From Sulfurospirillum sp. SCADC (GTDB lineage: Bacteria > Campylobacterota > Campylobacteria > Campylobacterales > Sulfurospirillaceae): a stretch of 64,000 bases of DNA. The DNA is taken from NCBI RefSeq assembly GCF_000743525.1, contig NZ_JQGK01000002.1, positions 62,001 to 126,000 of the forward strand. The letters run 5' to 3'. Below the pieces are notes generated by a model that made no database searches, was not told the DNA's origin, and saw only the letters and a list, made by a program, of their open reading frames with translations. The position numbers were made by a program, and so were the translations under genes. Position 1 is the stretch's first letter, and each line of letters begins with the position of its first letter. This document shows, piece by piece, positions 53,505 through 62,563 of this stretch.

Positions 53505-54831
53505 TGCAATGATGCACACGGAGAGTTTATGTCCGATCTGCTTGCGCGTGCTTGAGGCGTTTATTGTTGAAGAAAACGGGAATGCTTCCATGCTTAAAAC
53601 TTGCCCAGAACACGGATCGTTTGAGACGGTTTTGTGGCGAAGCAAAACGCCGATGAATGAGTGGATACGTACCAAAGAGAGAGCGTATATTAAAAATCCT
53701 ATCACAGAGGTTGACAAAGGGTGTCCGTTTGATTGTGGTTTGTGCAGTGCGCACCGACAACACACCTGCACGGCACTGATTGAAGTAACGTCACGGTGTA
53801 ATCTTAGTTGTCGTTTCTGTTTTGCAGACGCGATGGATGCTAAAAGCAATGACCCGACCTTGGAGCAGGTACGGTTTCAGTTTGAGAGCATTTTGAAAGT
53901 CTCAGGCAGATGCAATATCCAACTCTCAGGCGGTGAGCCAACGGTAAGAGATGATTTGGCGGAGATTATTCGCATCGGTGTAGAACTAGGCTTTCCATTC
54001 ATTCAGGTTAATACCAATGGTATTCGCATGGCTAAAGATGAAGCCTATGTCAAAGCCTTAAAAGAAGCGGGACTGAGTTCTCTTTTTTTACAATTTGATG
54101 GCATTGATGATAGGATTTATGAAACATTACGAGGGCGTGCGCTTTTTGAGCTTAAAGTTAAAGCGATTGAAAATTGCCAAAAGTATGGCATTGGCGTTGT
54201 GCTCGTTCCCACCATCGTTCCTCATGTGAATGTGAAGAGTATCGGTGAGATTATCCGTTTTGGCATCAGCCATTCTCCTACGGTTCGAGGGGTGCATTTT
54301 CAGCCTGTGAGTTATTTTGGACGGATTCCAGAGCCTCCCAAGGATGAGGATAGAATCACCTTGCCTGAGGTAATGGAGCATATTTGCGAACAGATGAATG
54401 GCATGGTGGAGATGCAAAGTATGCAACCTCCAGGGTGTGAAAATGCGCTTTGTTCGTTCAATGGCAATTACCTTATTGAAGAGGGGACATTAAAGCCTGT
54501 AAGCAAACGCTCCTGCTGTTCAACCACTGTAGAAAAAGCTGAAGAGGGAGCGGACAAAGCCAAAGCTTTTGTGGCACGCAATTGGTCATACCAAAAACAA
54601 GCCAAAGAAGAAAAACTCTCCGATTGGGACAAAATCTTAAATGCTATTGCCAACAACACTTTTAGCCTCTCAGGTATGGCGTTTCAAGATGCGTGGAATG
54701 TCAATTTGGAGCGGATTCGGGATTGTTGTATTCATGTCTCCACGGCTGATGGAAGACTGATTCCTTTTTGTATGTACAACATCACCAACATGGACGGGAT
54801 GTCACTTTACCGAGATGCAAAGAGGGCATGA
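53476..54831 (+). CDS. Radical SAM protein of the mop locus (TrsS type)
   Basis: A protein of up to 451 residues. An N-terminal zinc-binding part (LCPICLRVL, CPEHGSF, then GCPFDCGLCSAHRQHTC) precedes the radical SAM core with C108, C112 and C115 in RCNLSCRFCFAD. LSGGEPTVRDDL is the GGE SAM site. C-terminal cysteines (PPGCENALCSF, KRSCCST, RDCCIH, FCMYN) suggest an auxiliary cluster. It resembles the radical SAM (seleno)protein family that accompanies mop genes; here the special position is an ordinary codon, since no in-frame TGA is seen. The reaction is unknown. The start may be ATG 53476 or 53509; the first overlaps the preceding gene by 29 bases. Confidence 0.85.
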   Translation: MAMTTEIERNAMMHTESLCPICLRVLEAFIVEENGNASMLKTCPEHGSFETVLWRSKTPMNEWIRTKERAYIKNPITEVDKGCPFDCGLCSAHRQHTCTALIEVTSRCNLSCRFCFADAMDAKSNDPTLEQVRFQFESILKVSGRCNIQLSGGEPTVRDDLAEIIRIGVELGFPFIQVNTNGIRMAKDEAYVKALKEAGLSSLFLQFDGIDDRIYETLRGRALFELKVKAIENCQKYGIGVVLVPTIVPHVNVKSIGEIIRFGISHSPTVRGVHFQPVSYFGRIPEPPKDEDRITLPEVMEHICEQMNGMVEMQSMQPPGCENALCSFNGNYLIEEGTLKPVSKRSCCSTTVEKAEEGADKAKAFVARNWSYQKQAKEEKLSDWDKILNAIANNTFSLSGMAFQDAWNVNLERIRDCCIHVSTADGRLIPFCMYNITNMDGMSLYRDAKRA

Positions 54832-56132
54832 TGCAGGTTACACCGCTGGAAGACTGGATAATTGAGCGTACACACCTTGCGCATAAAAGCCAAGAGGCTT
54901 TGAGAGCATATCAGCTTGAAAAACTCATTCACACCTTAGCGTATGCCAAAGACAAAAGCCGATTTTATAACGAAAAATTAAAAGAGACTGACCTAAATTC
55001 TATTACCTCACTGGGGGATTTTGAGCAAATTCCTTTTACAAAGCCTTCCGATATTAAACACAATGCTCATGACTTTTTATGTGTTTCTGCCCATGAGATA
55101 GAGCGCATTGTAACCCTCAACACTTCAGGTACCACAGGCGATGAAAAGCGCCTCTTTTTTACGCATGAAGACCTAGAAGAGACCATCGACTTTTTTCAAT
55201 ACGGCATGAATTGTGTGGTGGAAAAAGGTGACAAGGTAATGGTACTGCTTCCAGGGTCTGCGTTTGGTAGCATCGGGGATTTGCTCAAAAAAGCTCTTTG
55301 GCGCTCTGGCATTGAGTGCGTTGTTCATGGTCTTTTGCAAGACATTGAAAAAACGGCGGCGTGCATTGAAGAACATCACATTACCTGTATTGTAGGCATT
55401 CCGATGCAAGTGCGCTACCTTAGTCTTATGAAACCTGAACTGTTTGAGCGACACATTCGCAAAGTGCTTTTAAGTACCGACTATGTCCCCGATGTACTCG
55501 TCAAAACCCTCAGTCGTAACGGTACATGTAAGGTTTTCAACCACTACGGCATGACCGAAATGGGCTATGGCGGAGGCGTGGAGTGTGAATGCCTGGGTGG
55601 CTACCACCTACGAGAAAACCATCTGTATTTTGAAATTATCGACCCAGAAACTGGCAAACTTGTGAGAGATGGCGAGTATGGTGAGGTGGTTTTTACCACG
55701 CTGAATCGCCAAGCGATGCCTTTGATTCGCTACAAAACGGGCGATAGGGCGCGGTTTTTAACAAAGCCTTGTGCGTGCGGTACGTTTTTGCGAACCATGG
55801 AAAAAGTGCAAGGGCGCATGGAAAACAGAGTTTTTATCCATGGGCATGAAATTCACCTAAAAGCGTTAGATGAAATCCTTTTACACTTTGATTCTATTTT
55901 AGATTATACGCTGAGCGTGGAGGAAAATAATACCTTACATGTAAAGCTCATTCTTGCAAATAAAGAGCGCTCAGTAGCGCTTAAAGAGGAGGTCATTAGA
56001 CGCATTCGGGAGCATTTTCCTTTTGCGTTTACACTTCGGATCGACGCCCAAGAAGATGATCGTTCACCTAAAATAACCCGTAGCATGATCAAACGAACAT
56101 TACACGACAACAGACAAGGAGCAAAGGTATGA
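54828..56132 (+). CDS. PaaK-like adenylate-forming ligase (DVU_1553 type)
   Basis: A 434-residue protein started by the ATGA overlap with the radical SAM gene (a second ATG follows directly). The AMP-binding P-loop is TLNTSGTTGDEKR, followed by FNHYGMTEMGYGGG, VVFTTLNRQAMPLIRYKTGDRARF and the closing MENRVFIHGHEIH and RSPKITRSMIKR segments of phenylacetate-CoA ligase relatives. It should activate a carboxylate as adenylate and pass it to CoA or another thiol. An acid produced by the aldehyde oxidoreductase is an obvious candidate, but a role in building a cofactor is equally possible. The loop KPCACGT adds a possible metal site. Confidence 0.85.
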   Translation: MMQVTPLEDWIIERTHLAHKSQEALRAYQLEKLIHTLAYAKDKSRFYNEKLKETDLNSITSLGDFEQIPFTKPSDIKHNAHDFLCVSAHEIERIVTLNTSGTTGDEKRLFFTHEDLEETIDFFQYGMNCVVEKGDKVMVLLPGSAFGSIGDLLKKALWRSGIECVVHGLLQDIEKTAACIEEHHITCIVGIPMQVRYLSLMKPELFERHIRKVLLSTDYVPDVLVKTLSRNGTCKVFNHYGMTEMGYGGGVECECLGGYHLRENHLYFEIIDPETGKLVRDGEYGEVVFTTLNRQAMPLIRYKTGDRARFLTKPCACGTFLRTMEKVQGRMENRVFIHGHEIHLKALDEILLHFDSILDYTLSVEENNTLHVKLILANKERSVALKEEVIRRIREHFPFAFTLRIDAQEDDRSPKITRSMIKRTLHDNRQGAKV

Positions 56133-57163
56133 AAACCATCGTAGAACACATTGTAGATAGTTTAAATGAACAACACGAAATCGTTACGGCAACCATATTG
56201 CACAAAAGTGGTTCAGCGCCTAGAGAAGCGGGCACGAAGATGGTGATTCGCAAAGATACGTCCATTGAAGGCACGATTGGGGGTGGCACTTTGGAAGCCA
56301 TGGCGATGCAATTAGCCCCTGAGGTGTTTAAAACCAAACAGAGTTCCATCGAAGAGATTGAACTGACCGATGATGACGCAAGAGCTTCGGGTATGGTGTG
56401 TGGTGGCGAAGTCAGCGTGTTGTTGGAGCACATCGATGCGCTCGATATTGCGCAACTCAACATCTATCATAAAGCCAAAGAGCTTAAGGCATTGGGTACG
56501 GATTTTATTATGATCACAAACATTTCGCAGACGAACAGGCGTGTGAATGGCAAACATAAATGGATCTGCACTGAGGCGGATCTGTTTGGCGAGAAGGACA
56601 AAGAGGTACAAGGCATTGTGCAGGATCTTCGGGAAAATTTTTACCATGTCAAATTTCATTTACATGTAGGCAAAAATCGTTACATGATCGAGCCTTTTTA
56701 CGCGATGGATCGGCTCTACATCGTGGGAGCTGGGCATGTTTCTCAGCAAATTGCCTTACTCTCCAAATCGCTTGGGTTTTACACGGTTGTCATTGATGAT
56801 AGAGAAGCCTTTGCCAATCAAGAGCGTTTTCCCTCCGCCGATGAAATTCATGTGGTCTCTTCGACATATGAGGGATTGCTTCAAAAAGTGGGGATTCCGC
56901 CTAACAGTTACATTGTCATCGTGACCAGAGGCGTTGATAAAGTCGTGTTGGAGCAAGCCCTTCACATGCGCGCCAAATACATCGGGATGATTGGGAGTAA
57001 AACCAAACGAAATTATGTGTATGCTGAGCTGTTGAAAGAGGGATTTGCGCAACAAGCGTTAGATGAGGTGCATTGTCCTATCGGTGTGTCTATCAATGCG
57101 CAAACGCCTGAGGAGATCGCCGTTAGCATCGTTGCTGAATTAACCCAAGTGAAAAGAAGTTAG
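56129..57163 (+). CDS. xdhC: XdhC-family molybdenum-hydroxylase maturation factor
   Basis: A 344-residue XdhC/CoxI protein overlapping the ligase gene by ATGA. The N-terminal XdhC domain has HKSGSAPREAGTKMVI and GTIGGGTLEAMA; the C-terminal Rossmann domain has LYIVGAGHVSQQIALL and the family closing IGMIGSKTKR with CPIGVSINAQTPEEIAVSI. XdhC proteins bind the molybdenum cofactor, promote its sulfuration and insert it into xanthine-oxidase-type enzymes. In this locus the client is Mop. Confidence 0.93.
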   Translation: MKTIVEHIVDSLNEQHEIVTATILHKSGSAPREAGTKMVIRKDTSIEGTIGGGTLEAMAMQLAPEVFKTKQSSIEEIELTDDDARASGMVCGGEVSVLLEHIDALDIAQLNIYHKAKELKALGTDFIMITNISQTNRRVNGKHKWICTEADLFGEKDKEVQGIVQDLRENFYHVKFHLHVGKNRYMIEPFYAMDRLYIVGAGHVSQQIALLSKSLGFYTVVIDDREAFANQERFPSADEIHVVSSTYEGLLQKVGIPPNSYIVIVTRGVDKVVLEQALHMRAKYIGMIGSKTKRNYVYAELLKEGFAQQALDEVHCPIGVSINAQTPEEIAVSIVAELTQVKRS

Positions 57164-57166
57164 ACG

Positions 57167-58273
57167 ATGACAAAGCGTAGTATCGGTGTTTTGATTCTTG
57201 CCGCTGGGTATTCGTCGCGCATGCACGATTTTAAACCCCTCTTGCCTTTTGGAAAAACGAGTGCATTAAAACGGCTTATTTTGACCTACCAAGCGCATGG
57301 AATAGAGTCTATTTACGTGGTCGTTGGGCATCGCCAAGAAGAGATCAGAGAGGTCTTAAAAGAGGAAAAGGTTACGATTGTTTACAATGAGGATTACGAT
57401 CAAGGGATGTTTAGCTCGATTCAAACAGGGCTTCGAGCGATGGATGAAACACTGAGTGCATTTTACATGCAACCTGTGGATATTCCGCTCATCAAAGCTC
57501 AAAGCCTTGAGCGGTTGTTTGAGGCGTATGCAAGCACGCGCAAAGGGGTCATTTACCCAACATTTTTGGGGCATAAAGGGCATCCTCCACTCATTGATAA
57601 GAAATATAAAGCGCAGATTTTAGCCAGTAACAGCGAAGGTGGACTTAAAAAAGTGCTCGAAGCGTTTCAGGATGATGCTTTACATGTAAACGTCTGCGAG
57701 CAGTCGGTTTTAATGGATATGGACACGAAGGAAGATTATGAAAACCTCCTGCGCTACGAAGCGTTGAGCGCGCCCAATAAAGAAGAGTGTTTGGCGATGA
57801 TGCTTCAAAACGAGGTGCCACCCCACATCATCAAGCATTGCGAAGCGGTGGAAAAAATGGCGTGCAATCTGCATGAACAGATCGCCTGTTTTGGGATTGG
57901 CATCGACAAAGATGCTTTAAGTGCAGCGGCGTTGCTGCATGACATTGCGCGGAGAGAAAAAAACCATGCGCTGGTGGGTGCGCAAAAGCTTCGCGCGATG
58001 GGCTACGATGCCATTGGTGATCTGATCGCAACACACATGGACATTGACGTCGATGTGAATGCGCCGATCAGTGCGCATGAACTGCTCTTTTTAGCCGATA
58101 AATTGGTCGACGAAGATGAGGTGTGTGGTTTTGAAAAGCGCTTTATTAGGGCATTTCAAAAATGCGAAGGCAACCTCGAAGCACAACGTAACATCACCCA
58201 ACGCTTAAATGCCACACGCATGATTATTTCCAAGATCGAAAAGCTTACATGTAAGGTGTTTCCTTATGGTTGA
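57167..58273 (+). CDS. MocA-like cytidylyltransferase fused to an HD domain (DVU_1551 type)
   Basis: A 368-residue two-domain protein. Residues 1-195 are a MobA/MocA-type nucleotidyltransferase: ILAAGYSSRMHDFKPLLPF with the Lys, MQPVDIPL as the metal-binding motif and FLGHKGHPPL. This half should form molybdopterin cytosine dinucleotide, the cofactor of Mop-type enzymes. Residues about 205-368 form an HD hydrolase (IKHCEAV, LLHDIARREK, DLIATHMDI, LADKLV), with complete metal ligands. The fusion suggests control by a nucleotide or phosphoester hydrolase. TTACATGTAA occurs at 57680-57689 and 58245-58254. It overlaps the phosphatase gene by 8 bases. Confidence 0.88.
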   Translation: MTKRSIGVLILAAGYSSRMHDFKPLLPFGKTSALKRLILTYQAHGIESIYVVVGHRQEEIREVLKEEKVTIVYNEDYDQGMFSSIQTGLRAMDETLSAFYMQPVDIPLIKAQSLERLFEAYASTRKGVIYPTFLGHKGHPPLIDKKYKAQILASNSEGGLKKVLEAFQDDALHVNVCEQSVLMDMDTKEDYENLLRYEALSAPNKEECLAMMLQNEVPPHIIKHCEAVEKMACNLHEQIACFGIGIDKDALSAAALLHDIARREKNHALVGAQKLRAMGYDAIGDLIATHMDIDVDVNAPISAHELLFLADKLVDEDEVCGFEKRFIRAFQKCEGNLEAQRNITQRLNATRMIISKIEKLTCKVFPYG

Positions 58274-58847
58274 AAAAGTCTATCTGCTTCGTCATGGGCA
58301 TGTTGATAACGGAAGTGAGAAAAGGTATTTGGGGCGTACGGATGTGCCACTGGATGCGTTAGGATTAGAGCAAGCACAAGTGTTCGGTGATTATTTTAAG
58401 GCGATTCCTTTTGATGCCATTTTTACCAGTCCTTTGAAGCGTTGCGTGCAAACGACACAGATGCTCTCTGAGAAATTTCAGATTGTGGAGGCATTGACTG
58501 AGATCGATATGGGGGATTGGGAAAATGTTCCGATGGCAGACATTCAGTCATGCTATCCTAAACTGTATGCGCAACGAGGTGAAAATTTGGAGTACTTTAC
58601 CCCACCCAATGGTGAGAGCTTTCGCATGATGGCACAGCGTGTGAGGCAGGCATTTGAGAAAATCGTACAGAGTGGTGATGGAACCATCATCATCGTTGCC
58701 CACGCAGGAGTCAATCGCATGATTCTCTCACATCTCTTTGGCATTGAGATCAATGACATGTTTAGCATTGTCCAACCGTTTGCGTGTGTCAATGAATTAA
58801 CATGGGATAGGGAACGTACGCAGTGGGAGTATCGAAACGTGTTGTAA
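58266..58847 (+). CDS. Histidine phosphatase family protein of the mop locus
   Basis: A 193-residue phosphoglycerate-mutase-like phosphatase. The catalytic LLRHGHVDN motif is at residues 7-15, TSPLKRCVQTT supplies Arg, and IVAHAGVNRMIL the second His; the EIDMGDWE segment carries the acid. It is close in layout to CobC (alpha-ribazole phosphatase), and might act on a nucleotide-loop or cofactor precursor. It is the last gene of the mop run and overlaps the MocA-HD gene by 8 bases. A two-sided hairpin follows. Confidence 0.85.
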   Translation: MVEKVYLLRHGHVDNGSEKRYLGRTDVPLDALGLEQAQVFGDYFKAIPFDAIFTSPLKRCVQTTQMLSEKFQIVEALTEIDMGDWENVPMADIQSCYPKLYAQRGENLEYFTPPNGESFRMMAQRVRQAFEKIVQSGDGTIIIVAHAGVNRMILSHLFGIEINDMFSIVQPFACVNELTWDRERTQWEYRNVL

Positions 58848-58871
58848 AGAGGCTTTATTGACAAAGCCTCT
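58848..58871. terminator. Bidirectional terminator between mop locus and CNNM gene
   Basis: AGAGGCTTT (58848-58856) pairs with AAAGCCTCT (58863-58871) around ATTGAC: nine perfect pairs. It lies between convergent genes and is followed by T-rich sequence only weakly on either side. Confidence 0.75.
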
Positions 58872-58886
58872 GGTAGTTCAATATCT

Positions 58887-59963
58887 TTAATTAACCTTCG
58901 CTTTTTCGAGTTTTTTACGCTCGACTTTCATACGGTCTTGGAATTTTTTACTGCGATCTTTGGCAAAGAGTTGCATGTCTTCGACTTCGTCCATCTCATC
59001 CACGATCTCAACCCCTAAAAGCGTTTCAATCGCATCTTCAAGGGTTACAACACCCGCGGTTTGTCCGTAGCTATCAAAGACCACAAACAGATGCGTTTTA
59101 CGTTTAATGAACTGATCGATAAGGTTAGGTACGGGAAGATTTTCAGAGACCATATGCACTTCGTGTGCGATGTGTTCGAGTGTGATGGTGTCGTGGTCTT
59201 CTACGCTCTCTTCAAGGATGCGTTGGTTAAAGACGATACCCACAACATCATCCAGCGTCTCACCAAAAACAGGGATACGTGAATGAATGTACATACGATC
59301 ATCCTCAATCGCATCTTCGATGGTCGTTGTAGCAGGAAGCGCAAACACAACGCTACGTGGCGTCATAATGTCTTTGGCTTTAATGTTTTTGAGTTTTAAA
59401 AGATTTTCAATGAGGTCACTCTCTTTACTGAGGATCGATCCCTCTTTTTCGCCCATCGCAACAACAGCCATGATCTCATCACGCGAGAAATTGTTTTGGT
59501 GTTTTTTGTTTTTGGAAATAGAGTTGGTTAAAAGCGATGAAATCCATGTAAATGGCGTGGTGATCGTGACTAGAAACGAGATCAGGTACGCTGAGGGAAT
59601 CAAGAGTTTTTTCCAGTAAAGAGCCCCGATGGTTTTAGGGATAATCTCTGAAACATACAAAATAAGCAGTGTCACAACAAACGCAACCGCTGTTTGCCAC
59701 TCTTGTCCAAACAAGATTTGCGCTTGCGCACCCACACCTGCCGCTCCCATCGTGTGTGCGAAGGTATTGAACGTTAAAATTGAAGAGATCGGTTTGTCGA
59801 TGTTGGCTTTGAGCTCTTTGAGTAGGACAATAGCATTTTCGTTCGTCTCTTTGGGAAGTGTTTCAATGTAAGAGTGCGTGCTTGAGAGCAAAACAGCTTC
59901 AAGAACAGAGCAGATAAACGAGATAATAAGCGCGATAGAAAGATACGTAATCAATAGCGTCAT
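58887..59963 (-). CDS. CNNM/CBS-domain membrane protein (hemolysin-like), without CorC domain
   Basis: A 358-residue protein. Residues 1-170 are a CNNM/DUF21 domain with four hydrophobic helices (IALIISFICSVLEAVLLSS, VSEIIPKTIGA), followed by a CBS pair (about 190-325; IMTPRSVVFALPA, HSRIPVFGE, THLFVVFDSYGQTAGVVTLEDAIE). The C-terminal transporter-associated CorC_HlyC domain seen in many relatives is missing and replaced by a basic tail rich in Lys. The family takes part in Mg2+/Co2+ homeostasis at the inner membrane. Despite the historic hemolysin name there is no reason to assume a toxin. Confidence 0.88.
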   Translation of the reverse strand: MTLLITYLSIALIISFICSVLEAVLLSSTHSYIETLPKETNENAIVLLKELKANIDKPISSILTFNTFAHTMGAAGVGAQAQILFGQEWQTAVAFVVTLLILYVSEIIPKTIGALYWKKLLIPSAYLISFLVTITTPFTWISSLLTNSISKNKKHQNNFSRDEIMAVVAMGEKEGSILSKESDLIENLLKLKNIKAKDIMTPRSVVFALPATTTIEDAIEDDRMYIHSRIPVFGETLDDVVGIVFNQRILEESVEDHDTITLEHIAHEVHMVSENLPVPNLIDQFIKRKTHLFVVFDSYGQTAGVVTLEDAIETLLGVEIVDEMDEVEDMQLFAKDRSKKFQDRMKVERKKLEKAKVN

Positions 59964-60075
59964 AGAAGTGCCCCTAAGAAAGAAGCAAAGTTAAAGCTAC
60001 ACGAGTCCGGTTCGCTTTGGGTCATACAGAATTCCTTTAAAATAATTTGTGTCGTATTATAGCATAAAGAAAAAA

Positions 60076-60441
60076 CTACTTGATTACAGGCTCGAATAGG
60101 AGCGAGATGGAGTTGACACAATGACGCGTGTTTTTTGGGGTCAAATGCTCACCCTCAAAAACATGTCCTAAGTGCGCTTCACAGGCGTTGCAAAGGATTT
60201 CAGTGCGTCTGCCATCGCGGTCAGTTTCGCGCTTAATCGCCCCTTTGATCTCATCATCAAAACTGGGCCAGCCACAACCCGAATCAAACTTATCAGACGA
60301 AGTATAAAGAGGTGCATTGCACTGTTTGCAGTGGTAAACACCTGCTTCATGAAAGCTATTGTATTGCCCAGAATAGGGCATTTCCGTTCCTTTGTGAAGG
60401 ATGACACGCTCTTCTTCTGGGCTAAGGGCGCGAAGCGTCAT
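60076..60441 (-). CDS. msrB: Peptide methionine-R-sulfoxide reductase
   Basis: A 121-residue MsrB from the ATG at 60441, chosen because GGAG lies five bases upstream; a longer frame exists. Zinc is bound by CKQC and CNAC. Motifs [29 protein letters not shown] contain the substrate pocket and the catalytic Cys. It repairs R-methionine sulfoxide in the cytosol under oxidative stress. The leader holds the two palindromes at 60518-60569. Confidence 0.94.
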   Translation of the reverse strand: MTLRALSPEEERVILHKGTEMPYSGQYNSFHEAGVYHCKQCNAPLYTSSDKFDSGCGWPSFDDEIKGAIKRETDRDGRRTEILCNACEAHLGHVFEGEHLTPKNTRHCVNSISLLFEPVIK

Positions 60442-60517
60442 AAGGACTCCTTTGGCATGTGATGAAAAATAGTGCAATGGCGTTTGAAAAATCGTTGAAA
60501 ACGAGCTCAAAACCTCT

Positions 60518-60569
60518 TTACATGTAAAACGTTATAACGACTTTGTGCTAAAAGAGGCTTTACATGTAA
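60518..60569. repeat. Two TTACATGTAA palindromes between ktrA and msrB
   Basis: Exact copies at 60518-60527 and 60560-60569, 42 bases apart (about four helical turns), in the gap between the ktrA stop (60573) and the msrB start (60441). The near-symmetrical flanks are AACCTC and GAGGC. Confidence 0.8.
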
Positions 60570-60572
60570 AGA

Positions 60573-61235
60573 TTAGCTCTCTTCTTTGGTAAGGTTTCTC
60601 AGCTTCTCAATAAAGGCTTTTTTACCGATAAACGAGAGCATGTCATTTTCGCGAACTTTGTAGGTTTTATCGACATCAAAGGTCCAGTTATCTCTGGTTT
60701 TGCAAGCAATAAGATGGATCTCATTTTCAAACATCAGCTCGATCTCTTGTACCATTTTGCCCATCAAAGATTTGGTGACCGTAAACTTTGCAATTTTGAT
60801 CGTGCTGCTAAAATCAATTTGGTCGATGACGACGTTTCCGACAAGGTTTTCCACGAGCTTTTTAGCCGATTCGCGTTCAGGATAGATGACCTTAAACGCT
60901 CCTAAGCGCGCTAGAATTTCACCATGCGTCAGCGTGATGGCTTTGGCGATGATGGTTTTATTGTCCAACTCTTTAAGCGCCATCAGGGTTAAAATACTCG
61001 CCTCGATGTTCTCGCCAATGCTGATAATAACCGTATCAAGCCCCACAACGCCCGCTTCTTGAAGGGCTTTGATGTCGGTACTGTCTAAAATAAGCGCGTC
61101 TTCAATGTGGTCGCTGATCAGTTGAATTTTGTGGGGATCGTTGTCAATGGCGATGATGTCCATGCCTTGTTCCGCTAACCCTTTGGCGATGTGAAAGCCA
61201 AATTTCCCCAAACCTATAACAGCGTATGTTTTCAT
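60573..61235 (-). CDS. ktrA: KtrA/TrkA-type K+ uptake regulatory subunit
   Basis: A 220-residue RCK protein: Rossmann fold opening YAVIGLGKFGFHIAKGLAEQG with the NAD(H)/ATP-binding glycines, TrkA-N to about residue 140 and TrkA-C from about 145. It forms an octameric ring that gates the KtrB channel in response to ATP/ADP. The start overlaps the ktrB stop (ATGA) and it is the last gene of the operon. Confidence 0.92.
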   Translation of the reverse strand: MKTYAVIGLGKFGFHIAKGLAEQGMDIIAIDNDPHKIQLISDHIEDALILDSTDIKALQEAGVVGLDTVIISIGENIEASILTLMALKELDNKTIIAKAITLTHGEILARLGAFKVIYPERESAKKLVENLVGNVVIDQIDFSSTIKIAKFTVTKSLMGKMVQEIELMFENEIHLIACKTRDNWTFDVDKTYKVRENDMLSFIGKKAFIEKLRNLTKEES

Positions 61236-62563
61236 AATAAAATCCTTCCTTCTGGGTATTGAATATGTTTGATTTTTTCTTTGCCGATGATGAGAAATCC
61301 AAAGGCAAAAATGCCCATCCGTCCGATGAGCATAAGGGCGATAATGATGGATTTACCAAAAGGGCTAAAGTGATCTGAGAGGCTCAGAATGTCGCCATTG
61401 CCAACGGAAACTCCCACCGTACAAAAAGCCGATACGACTTCAAAGAGTGTTTTCATAAAGGTTGTGTGTTGGGTTTCGACTAACACAACGGTGGAGGTGA
61501 TTGTGATAAACGAAGCGACTAAAATGATTGCAGACGAGCGATTGATGATCTCTTGCGTAATGGTACGTTTAAAGGCGTGTGGCGCTTGATTGCTGATCTT
61601 CATCGTGTGGATAGTCGCGATGATAAGCACGGCAACGGTCGTGATTTTGATGCCGCCTGCGGTACTGCCTGCTCCTCCTCCGATCATCATGTAAATGGTC
61701 GAGCAAAAAAGCGATGCGTCACTCAGAAGTGAGAGATCAATACTGTTAAAGCCAGAGGTTCTAAAGTTGACGGAGAGAAAAAAGCTGTTCAGAAGCTTGT
61801 GATAAAGCGACATGTGTGTAAAAAGACCTTTGGTGTCCCACTCGATGGCTAAAAAGAGCATCATGCCTGAGAGGAGCAAAATCAGTGTCCCTAAAAGAGT
61901 GATTTTGGTGTGCGCGGAGAGCATAAAACGTTTGTGGGTCGCTTTGGAATGAAGCTCTACCAAGACCAAATAGCCCACACCGCCCAAAATAATTAAAAAA
62001 GCAATCGTGATTAAAACGGTAAAATCGGTTTGGTACCCCAAGAGATTGTCACGAAAGGTTGAAAACCCAGCATTATTGAACGCAGCAACCGAGTGGAAAA
62101 TACCTTGCCAGATCGCTTTATTAAGAGGCATATGGGTGGCAAAACGCATCGTTAAGATGAGTGCACCTAGCGATTCGATGATGAGCGTAAAGAGAAAAAC
62201 CTTTTTTAAAAAGCTTTGAATGTCGAGGTTATGGGCGTAATTGAGCGAATCTTTTGCCATGTTTTTTTCATGAATGGTCAGGTTCTTCTTCATAAATAAG
62301 AAGAAGAGGGTGACGATACTCATATACCCAACACCACCCACTTGCATCAAAATCAAAATAACACATTGCCCAAAAAAGGTAAAATGTTCAGGGGTTACTT
62401 TAACCACAAGCCCTGTCACGCACGTTGCAGAAGTCGAGGTAAAAAGTGCATCGATAAACGCGAGTCTTCCCACATGGGCAAACGGGAGCATCAAGACAAT
62501 GGCACCACAAAAAATAACCGCTAAATAGCTAAAAAGGATGATCCTTAAGGTTTTTTGATTCAT
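61232..62563 (-). CDS. ktrB: KtrB/TrkH-family potassium transporter
   Basis: A 443-residue membrane protein with the four-repeat pore of the Trk/Ktr/HKT superfamily. Pore-loop blocks are FTSTSATCVTGL, HSVAAFNNAGFST, NFRTSGFNSIDLS and VSAFCTVGVSVG; GGGAGSTAGGIKI is the gating loop in the third repeat. It takes up K+, probably with Na+ coupling as in KtrB. It is overlapped by the response regulator gene upstream and by ktrA downstream. Confidence 0.94.
   Translation of the reverse strand: MNQKTLRIILFSYLAVIFCGAIVLMLPFAHVGRLAFIDALFTSTSATCVTGLVVKVTPEHFTFFGQCVILILMQVGGVGYMSIVTLFFLFMKKNLTIHEKNMAKDSLNYAHNLDIQSFLKKVFLFTLIIESLGALILTMRFATHMPLNKAIWQGIFHSVAAFNNAGFSTFRDNLLGYQTDFTVLITIAFLIILGGVGYLVLVELHSKATHKRFMLSAHTKITLLGTLILLLSGMMLFLAIEWDTKGLFTHMSLYHKLLNSFFLSVNFRTSGFNSIDLSLLSDASLFCSTIYMMIGGGAGSTAGGIKITTVAVLIIATIHTMKISNQAPHAFKRTITQEIINRSSAIILVASFITITSTVVLVETQHTTFMKTLFEVVSAFCTVGVSVGNGDILSLSDHFSPFGKSIIIALMLIGRMGIFAFGFLIIGKEKIKHIQYPEGRILL

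Noticed and set aside
58887-59963. Hemolysin toxin
   Set aside because: The name is historical. CNNM plus CBS domains indicate a metal-homeostasis membrane protein, and no pore-forming toxin features are present.
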